Shown: positions 47,201 through 55,888, numbered from the stretch's first letter. The stretch: 64,000 nt of DNA from Calidifontibacillus erzurumensis (GCF_013303125.1 NZ_JABTTE010000001.1:276926-340925); one strand, 5' to 3'. Numbers and translations are program-made. Notes: generated by a model not told the origin, from the letters alone.

Positions 47201-48187
47201 TTGAAAAATTGTAAAATTTATTTTTCTTTGATTACAGCTTTTCTTTTAATGTTCACTTTAATTGGTTGTGGAAATATGGAAAGCAAAAATGAAAATAGTC
47301 AACCATCAAAGCAAACAGAATCGGATCAACAAGCGCAAAGTGGAAGCTTTCCTGTTACAGTAACAGATGCATCAGGTTCTGAAATAAAGATCGAGAAAAA
47401 ACCGACAAGAATTGTATCTCTTATGCCAAGTAATACAGAAATTGTATTTGCTTTAGGTGCAGGAGATTCTGTAGTTGGTGTAACTGAATGGGATAACTAT
47501 CCTGAAGAAGTTCTTGAAATAGAAAAAGTCGGTGGCTTAGATTTTAATGTCGAAAAAGTATTGTCATTAAAGCCAGATCTCGTGTTAGCACATGCTTCCA
47601 GCATGCAAAATGCCAATGATTATGGACAAATTAGAGATATTGGTATTCCTGTAATTGTCGTCCCGAATGCTCAATCATTTAATGAAGTTTATGAATCAAT
47701 TACACTAATAGGGAATGCTGTTGGTGCCAATCAAGAAGCTGAAAGAATAATAGATGATATGAAAAAAAGATTAGATGTTATTAAAGAAAAAGCAAGTAAA
47801 ATTAGTGAAGATGAAATGAAAACTGTTTGGGTTGAAATAATGCCTGAACCAGATCTATATACCACCGGGAAAGGTACTTTTATTGATGATATTTTAAATC
47901 TTATTCATGCGAAAAATGCAGCTGGAGCTTATGAAGGTTGGATAAAATTTACTGAAGAAGACGCTATTTTATTAAACCCAGATGTAATTTTATTAACATA
48001 TGGTTTTTATGTTGAAAATCCTACTGAAAAAGTATATCAAAGAGAAGCATGGAAAGATGTTCCTGCAGTAAAAAATAAGCAAGTATTTGCAATAGATTCA
48101 GATAAATTTAATCGTACCGGTCCAAGGTTGATCGAAGGAGTAGAAGAACTTGCATCTTTCATCTATCCAGAAGTATTTAGTAAATAA
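47201..48187 (+). CDS. btuF: Corrinoid ABC transporter substrate-binding lipoprotein
   Basis: A 328-residue class III periplasmic-binding-type lipoprotein. The signal peptide ends in a lipobox TLIGC (Cys 23). The BtuF/FhuD-like fold is recognised by RIVSLMPSNTEIVFALGAGDSVVGVTEW and the inter-domain helix. It captures cobalamin or cobinamide at the cell surface and passes it to BtuC. AGAGGTG is 6 bases before the TTG at 47201; the longer reading from 47156 would start inside the terminator. First gene after the B12 riboswitch. Confidence 0.92.
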   Translation: MKNCKIYFSLITAFLLMFTLIGCGNMESKNENSQPSKQTESDQQAQSGSFPVTVTDASGSEIKIEKKPTRIVSLMPSNTEIVFALGAGDSVVGVTEWDNYPEEVLEIEKVGGLDFNVEKVLSLKPDLVLAHASSMQNANDYGQIRDIGIPVIVVPNAQSFNEVYESITLIGNAVGANQEAERIIDDMKKRLDVIKEKASKISEDEMKTVWVEIMPEPDLYTTGKGTFIDDILNLIHAKNAAGAYEGWIKFTEEDAILLNPDVILLTYGFYVENPTEKVYQREAWKDVPAVKNKQVFAIDSDKFNRTGPRLIEGVEELASFIYPEVFSK

Positions 48188-49202
48188 CAAAGTTTTTCCA
48201 TATTTCTTTTCACTCGCAATATTAGTTTTTTCGATTTATTTGGGTATTTCAATAGGAACGCTTTCAATTCCTATTTCAACGATTATTGATATATTTGGAC
48301 AATTGTTTTCTCTTTCGAAGACGGATGATGTAGATCCGATGGTTTATAACATTGTCGTTTCCATTCGAATGCCAAGGGTTTTTCTTGCAATGCTCGTCGG
48401 TTTTTCATTATCAATTGCTGGCAGCGCTTTTCAAGGGTTATTAAAAAACCCGCTCGCAGATCCTTTTACACTTGGTGTTTCGTCAGGTGCCTCTTTAGGT
48501 GCGGTCATCGTCCTTTTTATAGGGTTAAGTTTACCTTTTATTGGAAGGTTTACGCTGCCTGTTTTAAGTATTATTTTTGCTCTTCTGACACTTTTTGTTG
48601 TATTAGCATTTACTAGATTAATTGAGCGGAAAATGTCGGTTGAAACGATCATTTTAACAGGAATTATTTTTAGTTCTTTTTTAGGGGCAGTTATTTCATT
48701 ATTGATCGCCTTATCGGGTGAAGAATTGCGCCAAATTGTAGTTTGGCTCATGGGAAGCGTCTCGATGCGGGGGTGGGTTTACGTATACATGATCCTCCCG
48801 TTTACAATAGCTGGAGTTATTATATTACTATTAAACTGCAAAGAGCTAAATGCACTCTCTTTCGGCGAAGAAACGGCTCAGCAACTTGGAGTTGATGTTG
48901 CAAAACGGAAAATCATGATCTTAATAGGAGCGTCTTTGTTAACAGGTTCTGCTGTAGCTGTTTCTGGCACGATTGGCTTTGTTGGCCTTGTTATTCCTCA
49001 TATTACAAGAATGATTTGGGGTCCTGATCATTATAAATTATTGCCTATTTCAATGATAAACGGAGGAGCTTTTTTAATCTTAGCTGACTTAGTAGCCAGG
49101 ACAATTATTGCTCCCCAAGAATTACCTATTGGTGTCATTACAGCTATTATCGGGGCGCCGGTTTTCGCATTTATATTTTTTCGCAATAGTCGCAAAAGGT
49201 AG
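48150..49202 (+). CDS. btuC: Corrinoid ABC transporter permease
   Basis: A 350-residue FecCD-family permease with about nine to ten helices. Typical motifs are RMPRVFLAMLVGFSLSIAGSAFQGLLKNPLADPFTLGVSSGAS and GFVGLVIPHITRM (each spans a helix). It forms the membrane channel for corrinoid import. It starts at TTG 48150, 9 bases after AAGGAG, and overlaps btuF by 38 bases. Confidence 0.93.
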   Translation: MHLSSIQKYLVNNKVFPYFFSLAILVFSIYLGISIGTLSIPISTIIDIFGQLFSLSKTDDVDPMVYNIVVSIRMPRVFLAMLVGFSLSIAGSAFQGLLKNPLADPFTLGVSSGASLGAVIVLFIGLSLPFIGRFTLPVLSIIFALLTLFVVLAFTRLIERKMSVETIILTGIIFSSFLGAVISLLIALSGEELRQIVVWLMGSVSMRGWVYVYMILPFTIAGVIILLLNCKELNALSFGEETAQQLGVDVAKRKIMILIGASLLTGSAVAVSGTIGFVGLVIPHITRMIWGPDHYKLLPISMINGGAFLILADLVARTIIAPQELPIGVITAIIGAPVFAFIFFRNSRKR

Positions 49203-49214
49203 TTGAATTGTACA

Positions 49215-50684
49215 ATGATAAAAGTAGAAAATTTGTCGGCAGGATATCAACAGAAAGAAGTTATTCATCAAGTAAGTTTCGAAGTAGGAAAAGGAGAAAT
49301 ATTCGGGATATTAGGGCCTAACGGTAGCGGAAAGTCGACTATTTTAAAAATCCTTTCTGGGCAATTTCCTTCATTTTCAGGTTCGGTTTCTATTAAAGGT
49401 AAGCCACTTGATGATTATAAGATAAAAGAATTGGCCCAAACGGTTGCCGTTCTTTCGCAACATTATGATATTTCTTTTTCTTATACAGTGAAAGAAACAG
49501 TTAAGCTAGGGCGATACGCATACCAAAAAGGACTTTTTCCAACATGGACGATTGAAGATGAATTGGCAGTTCAAAAAGCAATTGATATGACTGGCCTGAC
49601 TAACTTGGAAAATGAAAAAATTGATTTGTTAAGCGGCGGGGAACGACAGCGTGTATTTTTAGCTAGGGCACTTGCACAAGAACCGGATATATTACTGCTT
49701 GATGAACCGACGAATCACCTTGATATTAGCCATCAAATGAGATTGTTTGATTCCCTTTATAAATGGGTGCAGGAAAAACAGTTAACTGTTGTTGCGGTTT
49801 TTCATGATTTAAATATGGCAGGCTTGTATTGCAATCGTTTGCTGTTATTAGATAAAGGTAGCGTAAAAAGCATTAATGAACCGCAAAATGTGCTTGAGGA
49901 AGAATCACTTTCATCGGTTTATCAAACAAAAATTATTAAAAAACAGCATCCGGTTGTGCCAACTCCTTTAATTACCCTTACTCCTGCAATGGAGTGGAAT
50001 GAGGCATCGGTTTTTCCAATGTTGAAAACAGTTCAAACAGAAGAAGCGATTATCGTTGAAGCAGAAAAGCCGCTAAAAACATTATCGTCGGCTGTCCTTA
50101 ATTCTGGTTTTAACTGGAGCAAATATTTTATTAATCGACATGTTGATAAACATTACAATTGTGATGATCCTGAGCAAGACATGAAAATGTATTTAGAGAA
50201 AATCGGTTATAATTCTGCTTACACTGTTGGAATGATGACTGCAGCAAAGTTAAATGATGCTTCTATGAAACGAGTTCAAACAGAACAATTTTCGCTTTTT
50301 GTAATTGTGACTGCTGGAATGTCCAACGCTGTTGATGTTTCAAAAGCATATTTACGAACAGACTTAGTAAGGACACCAGGAACGATTAATACATGGATTT
50401 TTATTGACGGAAAACTATCAGATGCTGCATTTGTACAGGCAATGATGACTGCAACCGAGGCAAAAGTTAAAGCGGTGGCAGAGAATCAAATCTTAGATCC
50501 AGAAACGAATACTATTGCAAGTGGGACATCAACCGACAGCTTGCTAATAGCCGCTACGCAGACGGGTTCATTCATTGAATATGCAGGGACAATTACACAG
50601 ATTGGAAAAGCGATCGGCCAAATGGTTTTTGAGGCAACATTTGAAGCAATCAAGCGCTATAAAGAAAGGAATGGGTCAATTTAA
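49215..50684 (+). CDS. btuD-cbiZ: Corrinoid ABC transporter ATPase fused to CbiZ amidohydrolase
   Basis: A 489-residue fusion. Residues 1-250 are an ABC ATPase (Walker A GPNGSGKST at 34-42, signature LSGGERQR at 139-146, Walker B ending DEPT at 163-166). After a linker, residues ~275-485 match CbiZ, which cleaves the aminopropanol-bearing arm of adenosylcobinamide (and pseudocobalamins) to cobyric acid. The fusion couples uptake with remodelling of unsuitable corrinoids. Start: ATG 49215 fits the domain edge (MIKVENLS); an in-frame TTG at 49203 is closer to AAAGGT, so the start is uncertain. The cobD ATG overlaps its stop. Confidence 0.93.
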   Translation: MIKVENLSAGYQQKEVIHQVSFEVGKGEIFGILGPNGSGKSTILKILSGQFPSFSGSVSIKGKPLDDYKIKELAQTVAVLSQHYDISFSYTVKETVKLGRYAYQKGLFPTWTIEDELAVQKAIDMTGLTNLENEKIDLLSGGERQRVFLARALAQEPDILLLDEPTNHLDISHQMRLFDSLYKWVQEKQLTVVAVFHDLNMAGLYCNRLLLLDKGSVKSINEPQNVLEEESLSSVYQTKIIKKQHPVVPTPLITLTPAMEWNEASVFPMLKTVQTEEAIIVEAEKPLKTLSSAVLNSGFNWSKYFINRHVDKHYNCDDPEQDMKMYLEKIGYNSAYTVGMMTAAKLNDASMKRVQTEQFSLFVIVTAGMSNAVDVSKAYLRTDLVRTPGTINTWIFIDGKLSDAAFVQAMMTATEAKVKAVAENQILDPETNTIASGTSTDSLLIAATQTGSFIEYAGTITQIGKAIGQMVFEATFEAIKRYKERNGSI

Positions 50685-51670
50685 TGACGATTCTTTTTTT
50701 TCAACATGTAATATCAGCCTGGATCGCCCTCTTGTTAGATAAATGGTTAGGTGATCCTCGGTGGCTTCCTCATCCCGTCCGAGGAATGGGTTTTATTATC
50801 GCAAAGCTCGATACTTTTTTAAACAAAGGCGCATTTCGTAAAATAAAAGGATTGATTGCATGGCTTACCACTATACTTTTCGTTTTTTTACCGACTATAT
50901 TCATTGTTTATTTGCTTAAAGATATTCATATTATATTGGCGATCATTGTTGAAGCAATTTTAATATATACGACAATTGCTGAAAAAGATTTAGCAGAAGC
51001 GGGATTTGCTGTTTCAGGGCCTTTAAAAGTAGGCAATTTGCAGCTTGCACGCGAAAAAGTTAGTTGGATTGTTGGACGTGACACCGAAAAGTTGGATGAA
51101 AGTGAAGTTGTTCGTGCTGCAGTTGAGACGATAGCTGAAAATACTAGCGATGGCGTCACTGCCCCATTATTTTATGCCATTTTAGGAGGGGCCCCGCTTG
51201 CCTTATTATATCGAGCTGTCAATACTTGCGATTCAATGCTCGGTTATAAAAGTGAAAAATATAAAGAATTTGGTTGGGCATCAGCTAAAATGGATGACTT
51301 GTTTAATTATATTCCAAGTCGGATGACCGGATATATTATGATTGCTAGTAATATTTTTTCATCGAAATCTACTTTGAAAAAATGTTTGCATATTTTAAAT
51401 CGTGATGCTAAAAAGCATCCTAGCCCTAATAGCGGCTGGTGTGAAGCTGCAATGGCTGCGCTTTTAGAAGTCCAATTGGGAGGAATTAATACATATAATG
51501 GGGTCGTTTCCGATCGTGCGAGAATGGGAGATGCCGTTCATAGATTAGAAGTTTTTCATATTGAGCAATCGATCAGCATAATGAAAAGAACAGTATTAGC
51601 ATTTATGACCTTGCTTACGTTAGGAGTTGTTTTCTGTGCAATTGCTTCCAGATGGGCATCATTTGTTTGA
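50684..51670 (+). CDS. cobD: Adenosylcobinamide-phosphate synthase CobD/CbiB
   Basis: A 328-residue membrane protein with about five helices and the family motifs LDKWLGDPRWLPHPVRGMG at the N-terminus and ENTSDGVTAPLFYAILGGAPLALLYRAVNT in the middle (in two segments). It joins aminopropanol (phosphate) to cobyric acid, the step that follows CbiZ. It starts in the stop codon of btuD-cbiZ and overlaps cobU by 35 bases. Confidence 0.94.
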   Translation: MTILFFQHVISAWIALLLDKWLGDPRWLPHPVRGMGFIIAKLDTFLNKGAFRKIKGLIAWLTTILFVFLPTIFIVYLLKDIHIILAIIVEAILIYTTIAEKDLAEAGFAVSGPLKVGNLQLAREKVSWIVGRDTEKLDESEVVRAAVETIAENTSDGVTAPLFYAILGGAPLALLYRAVNTCDSMLGYKSEKYKEFGWASAKMDDLFNYIPSRMTGYIMIASNIFSSKSTLKKCLHILNRDAKKHPSPNSGWCEAAMAALLEVQLGGINTYNGVVSDRARMGDAVHRLEVFHIEQSISIMKRTVLAFMTLLTLGVVFCAIASRWASFV

Positions 51671-52244
51671 AAGTAAGAATAGCAGTTCGAAACTTATTTT
51701 TATTTCAGGAGGTGTCCGAAGCGGAAAAAGCACATTTGCTGAAAAACTAGCGTGTTCTATTGCAGGAAAGACTTCTTCCTTGCATTATATTGCAACAAGC
51801 TTGCCATATGATGACGAAATGGTAGCTAGAATAAAAAAACATCAACTTGACCGCTCAGAAGGCATATATAAGTGGAAAACTTGGGAGCAACCGATGAACC
51901 TTCATTATCTAGTAAATCAATTTACAAATCGGGATGTCGTTTTAATAGATTGTTTAACTACATTACTTGGAAATGAATTGTTTTTTGATGGATGCTGGCT
52001 CGATGAAAAGAAAGTGGAAGCGATGTTAAATCGTCTGAAAAATACATTCGAATTATATAAACAAACCGCAAAAACGACGATAATTGTTTCCAATGAAATT
52101 TTTTCTGAAGGAATTCCAACGGATCGAGGCAGCCGTCTATATATGAAGCAACTTGGAAAATTACACCAATTTTTAATAACTCTTTGTAATGAAGCTTATT
52201 TGTTAGAATATGGCGTTGTTCGAAAGATGAAAGAAGGGCATTAA
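51636..52244 (+). CDS. cobU: Adenosylcobinamide kinase/guanylyltransferase CobU (paralogue 1)
   Basis: A 203-residue CobU-family protein. Walker A is intact (GGVRSGKST, 25-33) and the His that carries GMP in Salmonella CobU (His46) matches H69 (DDEMVARIKKH). The C-terminal region is atypical: where CobU usually has N-E-V-x-x-G-I-V-P and an FRDxxGxxNQ motif, this has NEIFSEGIPTD and LGKLHQ. It should phosphorylate adenosylcobinamide and transfer GMP. GTG at 51636 lies 9 bases after AGGAG; a TTG at 51627 touches that site. See paralogue 2 at 53584. Confidence 0.88.
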   Translation: MQLLPDGHHLFESKNSSSKLIFISGGVRSGKSTFAEKLACSIAGKTSSLHYIATSLPYDDEMVARIKKHQLDRSEGIYKWKTWEQPMNLHYLVNQFTNRDVVLIDCLTTLLGNELFFDGCWLDEKKVEAMLNRLKNTFELYKQTAKTTIIVSNEIFSEGIPTDRGSRLYMKQLGKLHQFLITLCNEAYLLEYGVVRKMKEGH

Positions 52245-53039
52245 ATGAAAAAAATTATAGATGGATTATTAATAGCTTTGCAATTTTTAACAACAATCCC
52301 TTTTCATAGTCAAATAGAGTGGGATAAAGACTGCGCAAAATGGTCGGTCCGCTTCTTTCCGCTCGTTGGATTGATTGGCGGAATATTAATTGCAGCACAA
52401 TTGATTTTATTATTGGAATATACGCACGTTTCAACCGTAATCATTGCTTTTTGGATTTTGTTTTTCGGAGTTTTATATACAGGCGGTCTCCATTTAGATG
52501 GTTGGATGGATATGAGTGATGCTATTTTTTCCTATCGTGATCAAGAACGAAAACTAGAAATTATGAGTGATTCCCGTGTGGGGGCTTTTGGTGTTATTTC
52601 ATTGCTCTTTTTATTAGGTTTTCGCTTTCTATTTATTTATGAAATAATCGAGTTCTCAAGTTTACATCAACTTCTTTTAATCATCCTCATCCCATTTTTA
52701 GCAAAAGCAGCTCTGACTGCTTTGTTGATTGAAGGAAAATTTGCAAAAAGTACCGGAATGGCTGCGGCTTATAAAGATGTAATTTCAAAAAAAGATTTAC
52801 GGTATGTTGTCGGTTTTATCGTTTTAGTCAGCGGAGTGATGATAATGGTTGATTTCAGTCTTACAACTCCGATTATGATATTAATAATAGCTTCAATATT
52901 TCTCTATTGGTTCCTAAAGTCAATTATTTATAAAGAGTTTGGCGGAATAACCGGGGATACTTTAGGAGCGCTTGCGGAAGGGGAGGAAACCTTTTTGTGG
53001 CTCGTTCTTTGGCTATTACACTACTTCGCCATGGTTTAA
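52245..53039 (+). CDS. cobS: Adenosylcobinamide-GDP ribazoletransferase (cobalamin synthase)
   Basis: A 264-residue membrane protein with about six helices. Family motifs are ALQFLTTIPF near the N-terminus, GGLHLDGWMDMSDA (Mg-binding Asp residues), SRVGAFGV and GGITGDTLGALAE. It joins alpha-ribazole(-5'-phosphate) to adenosylcobinamide-GDP. It directly follows cobU and overlaps cobC by 43 bases. Confidence 0.95.
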   Translation: MKKIIDGLLIALQFLTTIPFHSQIEWDKDCAKWSVRFFPLVGLIGGILIAAQLILLLEYTHVSTVIIAFWILFFGVLYTGGLHLDGWMDMSDAIFSYRDQERKLEIMSDSRVGAFGVISLLFLLGFRFLFIYEIIEFSSLHQLLLIILIPFLAKAALTALLIEGKFAKSTGMAAAYKDVISKKDLRYVVGFIVLVSGVMIMVDFSLTTPIMILIIASIFLYWFLKSIIYKEFGGITGDTLGALAEGEETFLWLVLWLLHYFAMV

Positions 53040-53650
53040 CCGCTGAAAATGTTGAAAAAAAGTATGTAGGCTGGTCAGACGTTCCGTTATGTGAACAAGG
53101 TATCAAAGAGTTAGAAATGTATAAACAACAAGGCTATCCAGTTGGTGATGTGTATTTTGTTAGTGATTTAAAAAGGTGCAAGCAAACTTTTGATTTGCTT
53201 TATGGTGATAAGAATGTCAAACCAATTTTAGCTCCAAATTTGCGTGAACTTCATTTTGGCAATTGGGAATTAAAAACATTTGAAGATTTGAAAAATGATC
53301 AACAATATTTACATTGGTTGGACCATTTTGAAACCGAACAAATTCCTGGCGGAGAAAGATTTTGTAATTTTAAGAAAAGGGTTTTAGCCGGATGGACTCA
53401 AGCTGTTAATACCTTTTTTCATAGTAATATCAATCATATCGTAATAATTTCCCATGGAGGTCCGATCAGGCTATTGTTGGAACGCTATGCGCCAGTCCAA
53501 AAAAATTTTTGGAGTTGGTCAATTAAACATTGCCAAGGATATACAATGACAACTACACTAGAAAGAATTAGGAGGAATGAACGATGCATTTTGTTACAGG
53601 AGGTGCGTTTCAAGGAAAGAGAAGATGGGTATTTGATGAGTACAGATTAA
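52997..53650 (+). CDS. cobC: Alpha-ribazole phosphatase CobC (histidine phosphatase family)
   Basis: A 217-residue histidine phosphatase with the phospho-His motif LLRHG (R11, H12) and a second active-site His in ISHGGP near residue 153. In this context it should remove the 5'-phosphate of alpha-ribazole phosphate or adenosylcobalamin phosphate. GTG at 52997 follows GGGGAGG at 10 bases, inside the cobS gene. It overlaps the second CobU-like gene by 67 bases. Confidence 0.85.
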   Translation: MARSLAITLLRHGLTAENVEKKYVGWSDVPLCEQGIKELEMYKQQGYPVGDVYFVSDLKRCKQTFDLLYGDKNVKPILAPNLRELHFGNWELKTFEDLKNDQQYLHWLDHFETEQIPGGERFCNFKKRVLAGWTQAVNTFFHSNINHIVIISHGGPIRLLLERYAPVQKNFWSWSIKHCQGYTMTTTLERIRRNERCILLQEVRFKEREDGYLMSTD

Positions 53651-54042
53651 AAATTAATTCAAATTGGAAATGGCACAATTTTTATGAAAATAGCACGATA
53701 CTAACTCCTTTAGAAGTGAAAACTGAAAAAATTGTTGTATTGGAAGGTTTAGAAGAAATAATAAAAAAAATGGTTTATGAGCGGGATCCTGCTATTCAAA
53801 ATAAATGGGAGGAAGTTTTTATAAACTGGTACAATTGGGAAAAGGAATGTCAAGAGCGAAAGGTTATTTTTATTGGTTGTGACATTAGCAAAGGAATTGT
53901 ACCACTTCAAGAATTGGATCGAAAATGGCGAGATGAAACGGGCTTTTGCTATCAGAAACTCGTGCATCTCTGTTCAAGAGTCGATATTATTTGGAATGGT
54001 CTAGCACAAACAATAAAAATGGAAGGTGGGCATCATTCATGA
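53584..54042 (+). CDS. Divergent CobU-like protein (paralogue 2)
   Basis: A 152-residue protein clearly related to CobU by its ends. The start has a P-loop-like MHFVTGGAFQGKRRW, but the Ser/Thr after the Lys is Arg. The end has GCDISKGIVP, then RKWRDETGFCYQ and WNGLAQTIK, which fit the CobU C-terminal motifs. The central segment with YIATS, DDEM and the GMP-carrying His is missing. AGGAGG lies 7 bases before the ATG, so it is well translated. Paralogue 1 shows the reverse pattern (good P-loop and His, atypical C-terminal motifs). The two may work together, or this may be a regulatory relic. Confidence 0.75.
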   Translation: MHFVTGGAFQGKRRWVFDEYRLKINSNWKWHNFYENSTILTPLEVKTEKIVVLEGLEEIIKKMVYERDPAIQNKWEEVFINWYNWEKECQERKVIFIGCDISKGIVPLQELDRKWRDETGFCYQKLVHLCSRVDIIWNGLAQTIKMEGGHHS

Positions 54043-54629
54043 GACTATATACACGTACAGGTGATGAAGGAAAAACAAGTTTAATTGGAGGTCGTGTCGA
54101 CAAAGATCATCTTCGCGTAATTGCTTACGGAACGATTGATGAAGTAAATAGTTTTGTAGGTCAGGCAATGACTTTATTGGAAGATGAAAAATTTGCCGAT
54201 ATTTATGATGAATTGAAAAAAATCCAACACGAATTATTTGATTGCGGTAGCGATTTGGCTACGATCCATGAGAAAAGGCCTTATAAAGTGACAGATGAGA
54301 TGGTTACATTTCTTGAGCAGCGAATTGACAAATATATAGCAGAAGCTCCTCCAGTTGAGCGCTTTATACTTCCAGGGGGATCTAAGCAAGCTGCAGCCTT
54401 ACATATTGCAAGAACTACTACAAGAAGAGCAGAACGATATATTGTCAGCCTACAAAAAAATGAACCGATCAACCAATCGGTATTAAAGTATGTAAACCGC
54501 TTGTCTGACTATTTCTTTGCAGTTGCTCGCGTAGTCAATGCTCGTCAACAAATAAAAGATGTAGAATATGAAAGAAGTGCGGTCGTGTTTAGAAATGGAA
54601 AAAGAAAGGAAAGCAACAATGAAAATTAA
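54039..54629 (+). CDS. pduO: Cob(I)alamin adenosyltransferase, PduO type
   Basis: A 196-residue PduO-family ATP:corrinoid adenosyltransferase. The ATP-binding N-terminal motif is TRTGDEGKTSLIGG and the C-terminal helix motif is RTTTRRAERYIVSL; KYVNRLSDYFFAVAR is also typical. It places the 5'-deoxyadenosyl group on cob(I)alamin or cobinamide. The ATG overlaps the stop of the preceding gene; a longer in-frame reading starts inside that gene and is rejected. Confidence 0.95.
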   Translation: MRLYTRTGDEGKTSLIGGRVDKDHLRVIAYGTIDEVNSFVGQAMTLLEDEKFADIYDELKKIQHELFDCGSDLATIHEKRPYKVTDEMVTFLEQRIDKYIAEAPPVERFILPGGSKQAAALHIARTTTRRAERYIVSLQKNEPINQSVLKYVNRLSDYFFAVARVVNARQQIKDVEYERSAVVFRNGKRKESNNEN

Positions 54630-55113
54630 AAAACTGGCTATTTTAGCTTTATTTATTAGCTTTTCGGTTGTTGGCGCAATGATCAAAATTCCAGCGATGT
54701 TAATAGGTAGCATTGCATTAGATAGTTTTCCGGCGCTAGTAGCAGCAGTCGTGCTTGGTCCTATGAGCGGTGCGATCGTTTCTTCAATTGGCCACTTGGT
54801 ATCAGCACAATTAGCTGGTTTTCCTTTAGGCCCTTTTCATATTTTAATTGCGATAGAAATGGCGCTAATTTTGCTGCTTTTTGGTTATGTTTATAAAAAA
54901 GGAAAAAAACTTACGAGTTACATTCTGTTCTTTATTTGTAATGGTTTTATTGCTGCGCTTCCTTTTATTTTTATTCTTGGCACCGGTTTTTATGTTGCAA
55001 CAATGCCATCGCTCGTTATCGGCACGTTGTTTAATGCAATAGCAGCTGCACTTGTTGCGCCAAAGATTGTAGCATATAAAAAATTAAATGCTGCGGAAAA
55101 AGGACATGTATAA
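54619..55113 (+). CDS. cblT: ECF transporter S component, CblT-like (alpha-ribazole uptake)
   Basis: A 164-residue membrane protein with five to six helices (start KIKKLAILALFISFSVVGA, later FPALVAAVVLGPMSGAIVSS). It has the look of energy-coupling-factor S components, which bind a vitamin and use a shared EcfAA'T module encoded elsewhere. Placed directly before a CblS-like kinase in a cobalamin operon, it fits CblT, the alpha-ribazole transporter described in Listeria and Geobacillus. Uptake of another corrinoid is the alternative. AAAGGA precedes the ATG at 54619; it overlaps pduO by 11 bases. Confidence 0.78.
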   Translation: MKIKKLAILALFISFSVVGAMIKIPAMLIGSIALDSFPALVAAVVLGPMSGAIVSSIGHLVSAQLAGFPLGPFHILIAIEMALILLLFGYVYKKGKKLTSYILFFICNGFIAALPFIFILGTGFYVATMPSLVIGTLFNAIAAALVAPKIVAYKKLNAAEKGHV

Positions 55114-55115
55114 TT

Positions 55116-55835
55116 ATGAGAGATGTTTTGTTTTTACCTGCAACGGGTGATTCCGAGATGGTGATTGCAACGGATTGTTCAGGTGGAATCGGTGAAAAAG
55201 CTAATGATATACTATTTGTTGCTGATAATGTCGTGGCGTATTTCGCAATGCGCGTTGCCATGATGGAATTATTATCAGTAGGCGCCACACCATCTGCAGT
55301 TATTTTATCGAATTTTACAGGGGAAAAATCATGGCAAGCGTATATGTCAGGTATTCAGAAAGTGTATGAAGAACTTGGCATGAATCCGTTGCCCCTTGTT
55401 GGCAGTACCGAAACAAATATGATGTTGCAGCAATCTGCTTTAGGGCTAACAGTCCTTGGAACTGTATTAAAAAACAAAAAAAGAATCAAAAAAACGCCAA
55501 AAAATGCTGCATTTGCAGTTATTGGTGTTCCTTTAGCTGGTGAAAAAGTATTAACTGAGCAGGCTCTTGTGGCTCCTTTATCTTTATTTAAAAAATGTTT
55601 AGATACTCCGGGTGTCTTTGAAATTGTTCCAGTCGGTTCAAAAGGTATTTTTTATGAATTTCAATTAATGTTAACTATGAACGGATTTGATCGGTATAAT
55701 GTTGATTGTAGTTTACCTTTAAACGAATCATCAGGACCGGCCACATGCTTTTTAATTAGTTATAACAGAACATTTGAGCAGGAATTGCAAGCCCTTTGCG
55801 GTCGACATTTTCACAAAATTAATATAGAATACTAG
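55116..55835 (+). CDS. cblS: Alpha-ribazole kinase, CblS-like (AIR synthase-related)
   Basis: A 239-residue protein with AIR-synthase/ThiL-type features: an early Asp-containing strand (VIATDCSGGIGEKAND), a helix with VAMMELLSVGATPSAVILSNF, and SSGPATCFLI toward the end. CblS phosphorylates alpha-ribazole to alpha-ribazole 5'-phosphate, replacing the CobT route in some Firmicutes. The pairing with a CblT-like gene two bases upstream strongly supports this. It is last in the operon, before a terminator. Identification rests on family features and context, not alignment. Confidence 0.78.
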   Translation: MRDVLFLPATGDSEMVIATDCSGGIGEKANDILFVADNVVAYFAMRVAMMELLSVGATPSAVILSNFTGEKSWQAYMSGIQKVYEELGMNPLPLVGSTETNMMLQQSALGLTVLGTVLKNKKRIKKTPKNAAFAVIGVPLAGEKVLTEQALVAPLSLFKKCLDTPGVFEIVPVGSKGIFYEFQLMLTMNGFDRYNVDCSLPLNESSGPATCFLISYNRTFEQELQALCGRHFHKINIEY

Positions 55836-55841
55836 AGGTAA

Positions 55842-55888
55842 TGGGAAGGACACGTGATTTCAAATTGGGGTGTTCCTTCCTGTTTTTA
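55842..55888 (+). terminator. Terminator of the cobalamin operon
   Basis: GGGAAGGACAC pairs with GTGTTCCTTCC (one bulge), followed by TGTTTTTAT. Confidence 0.8.
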
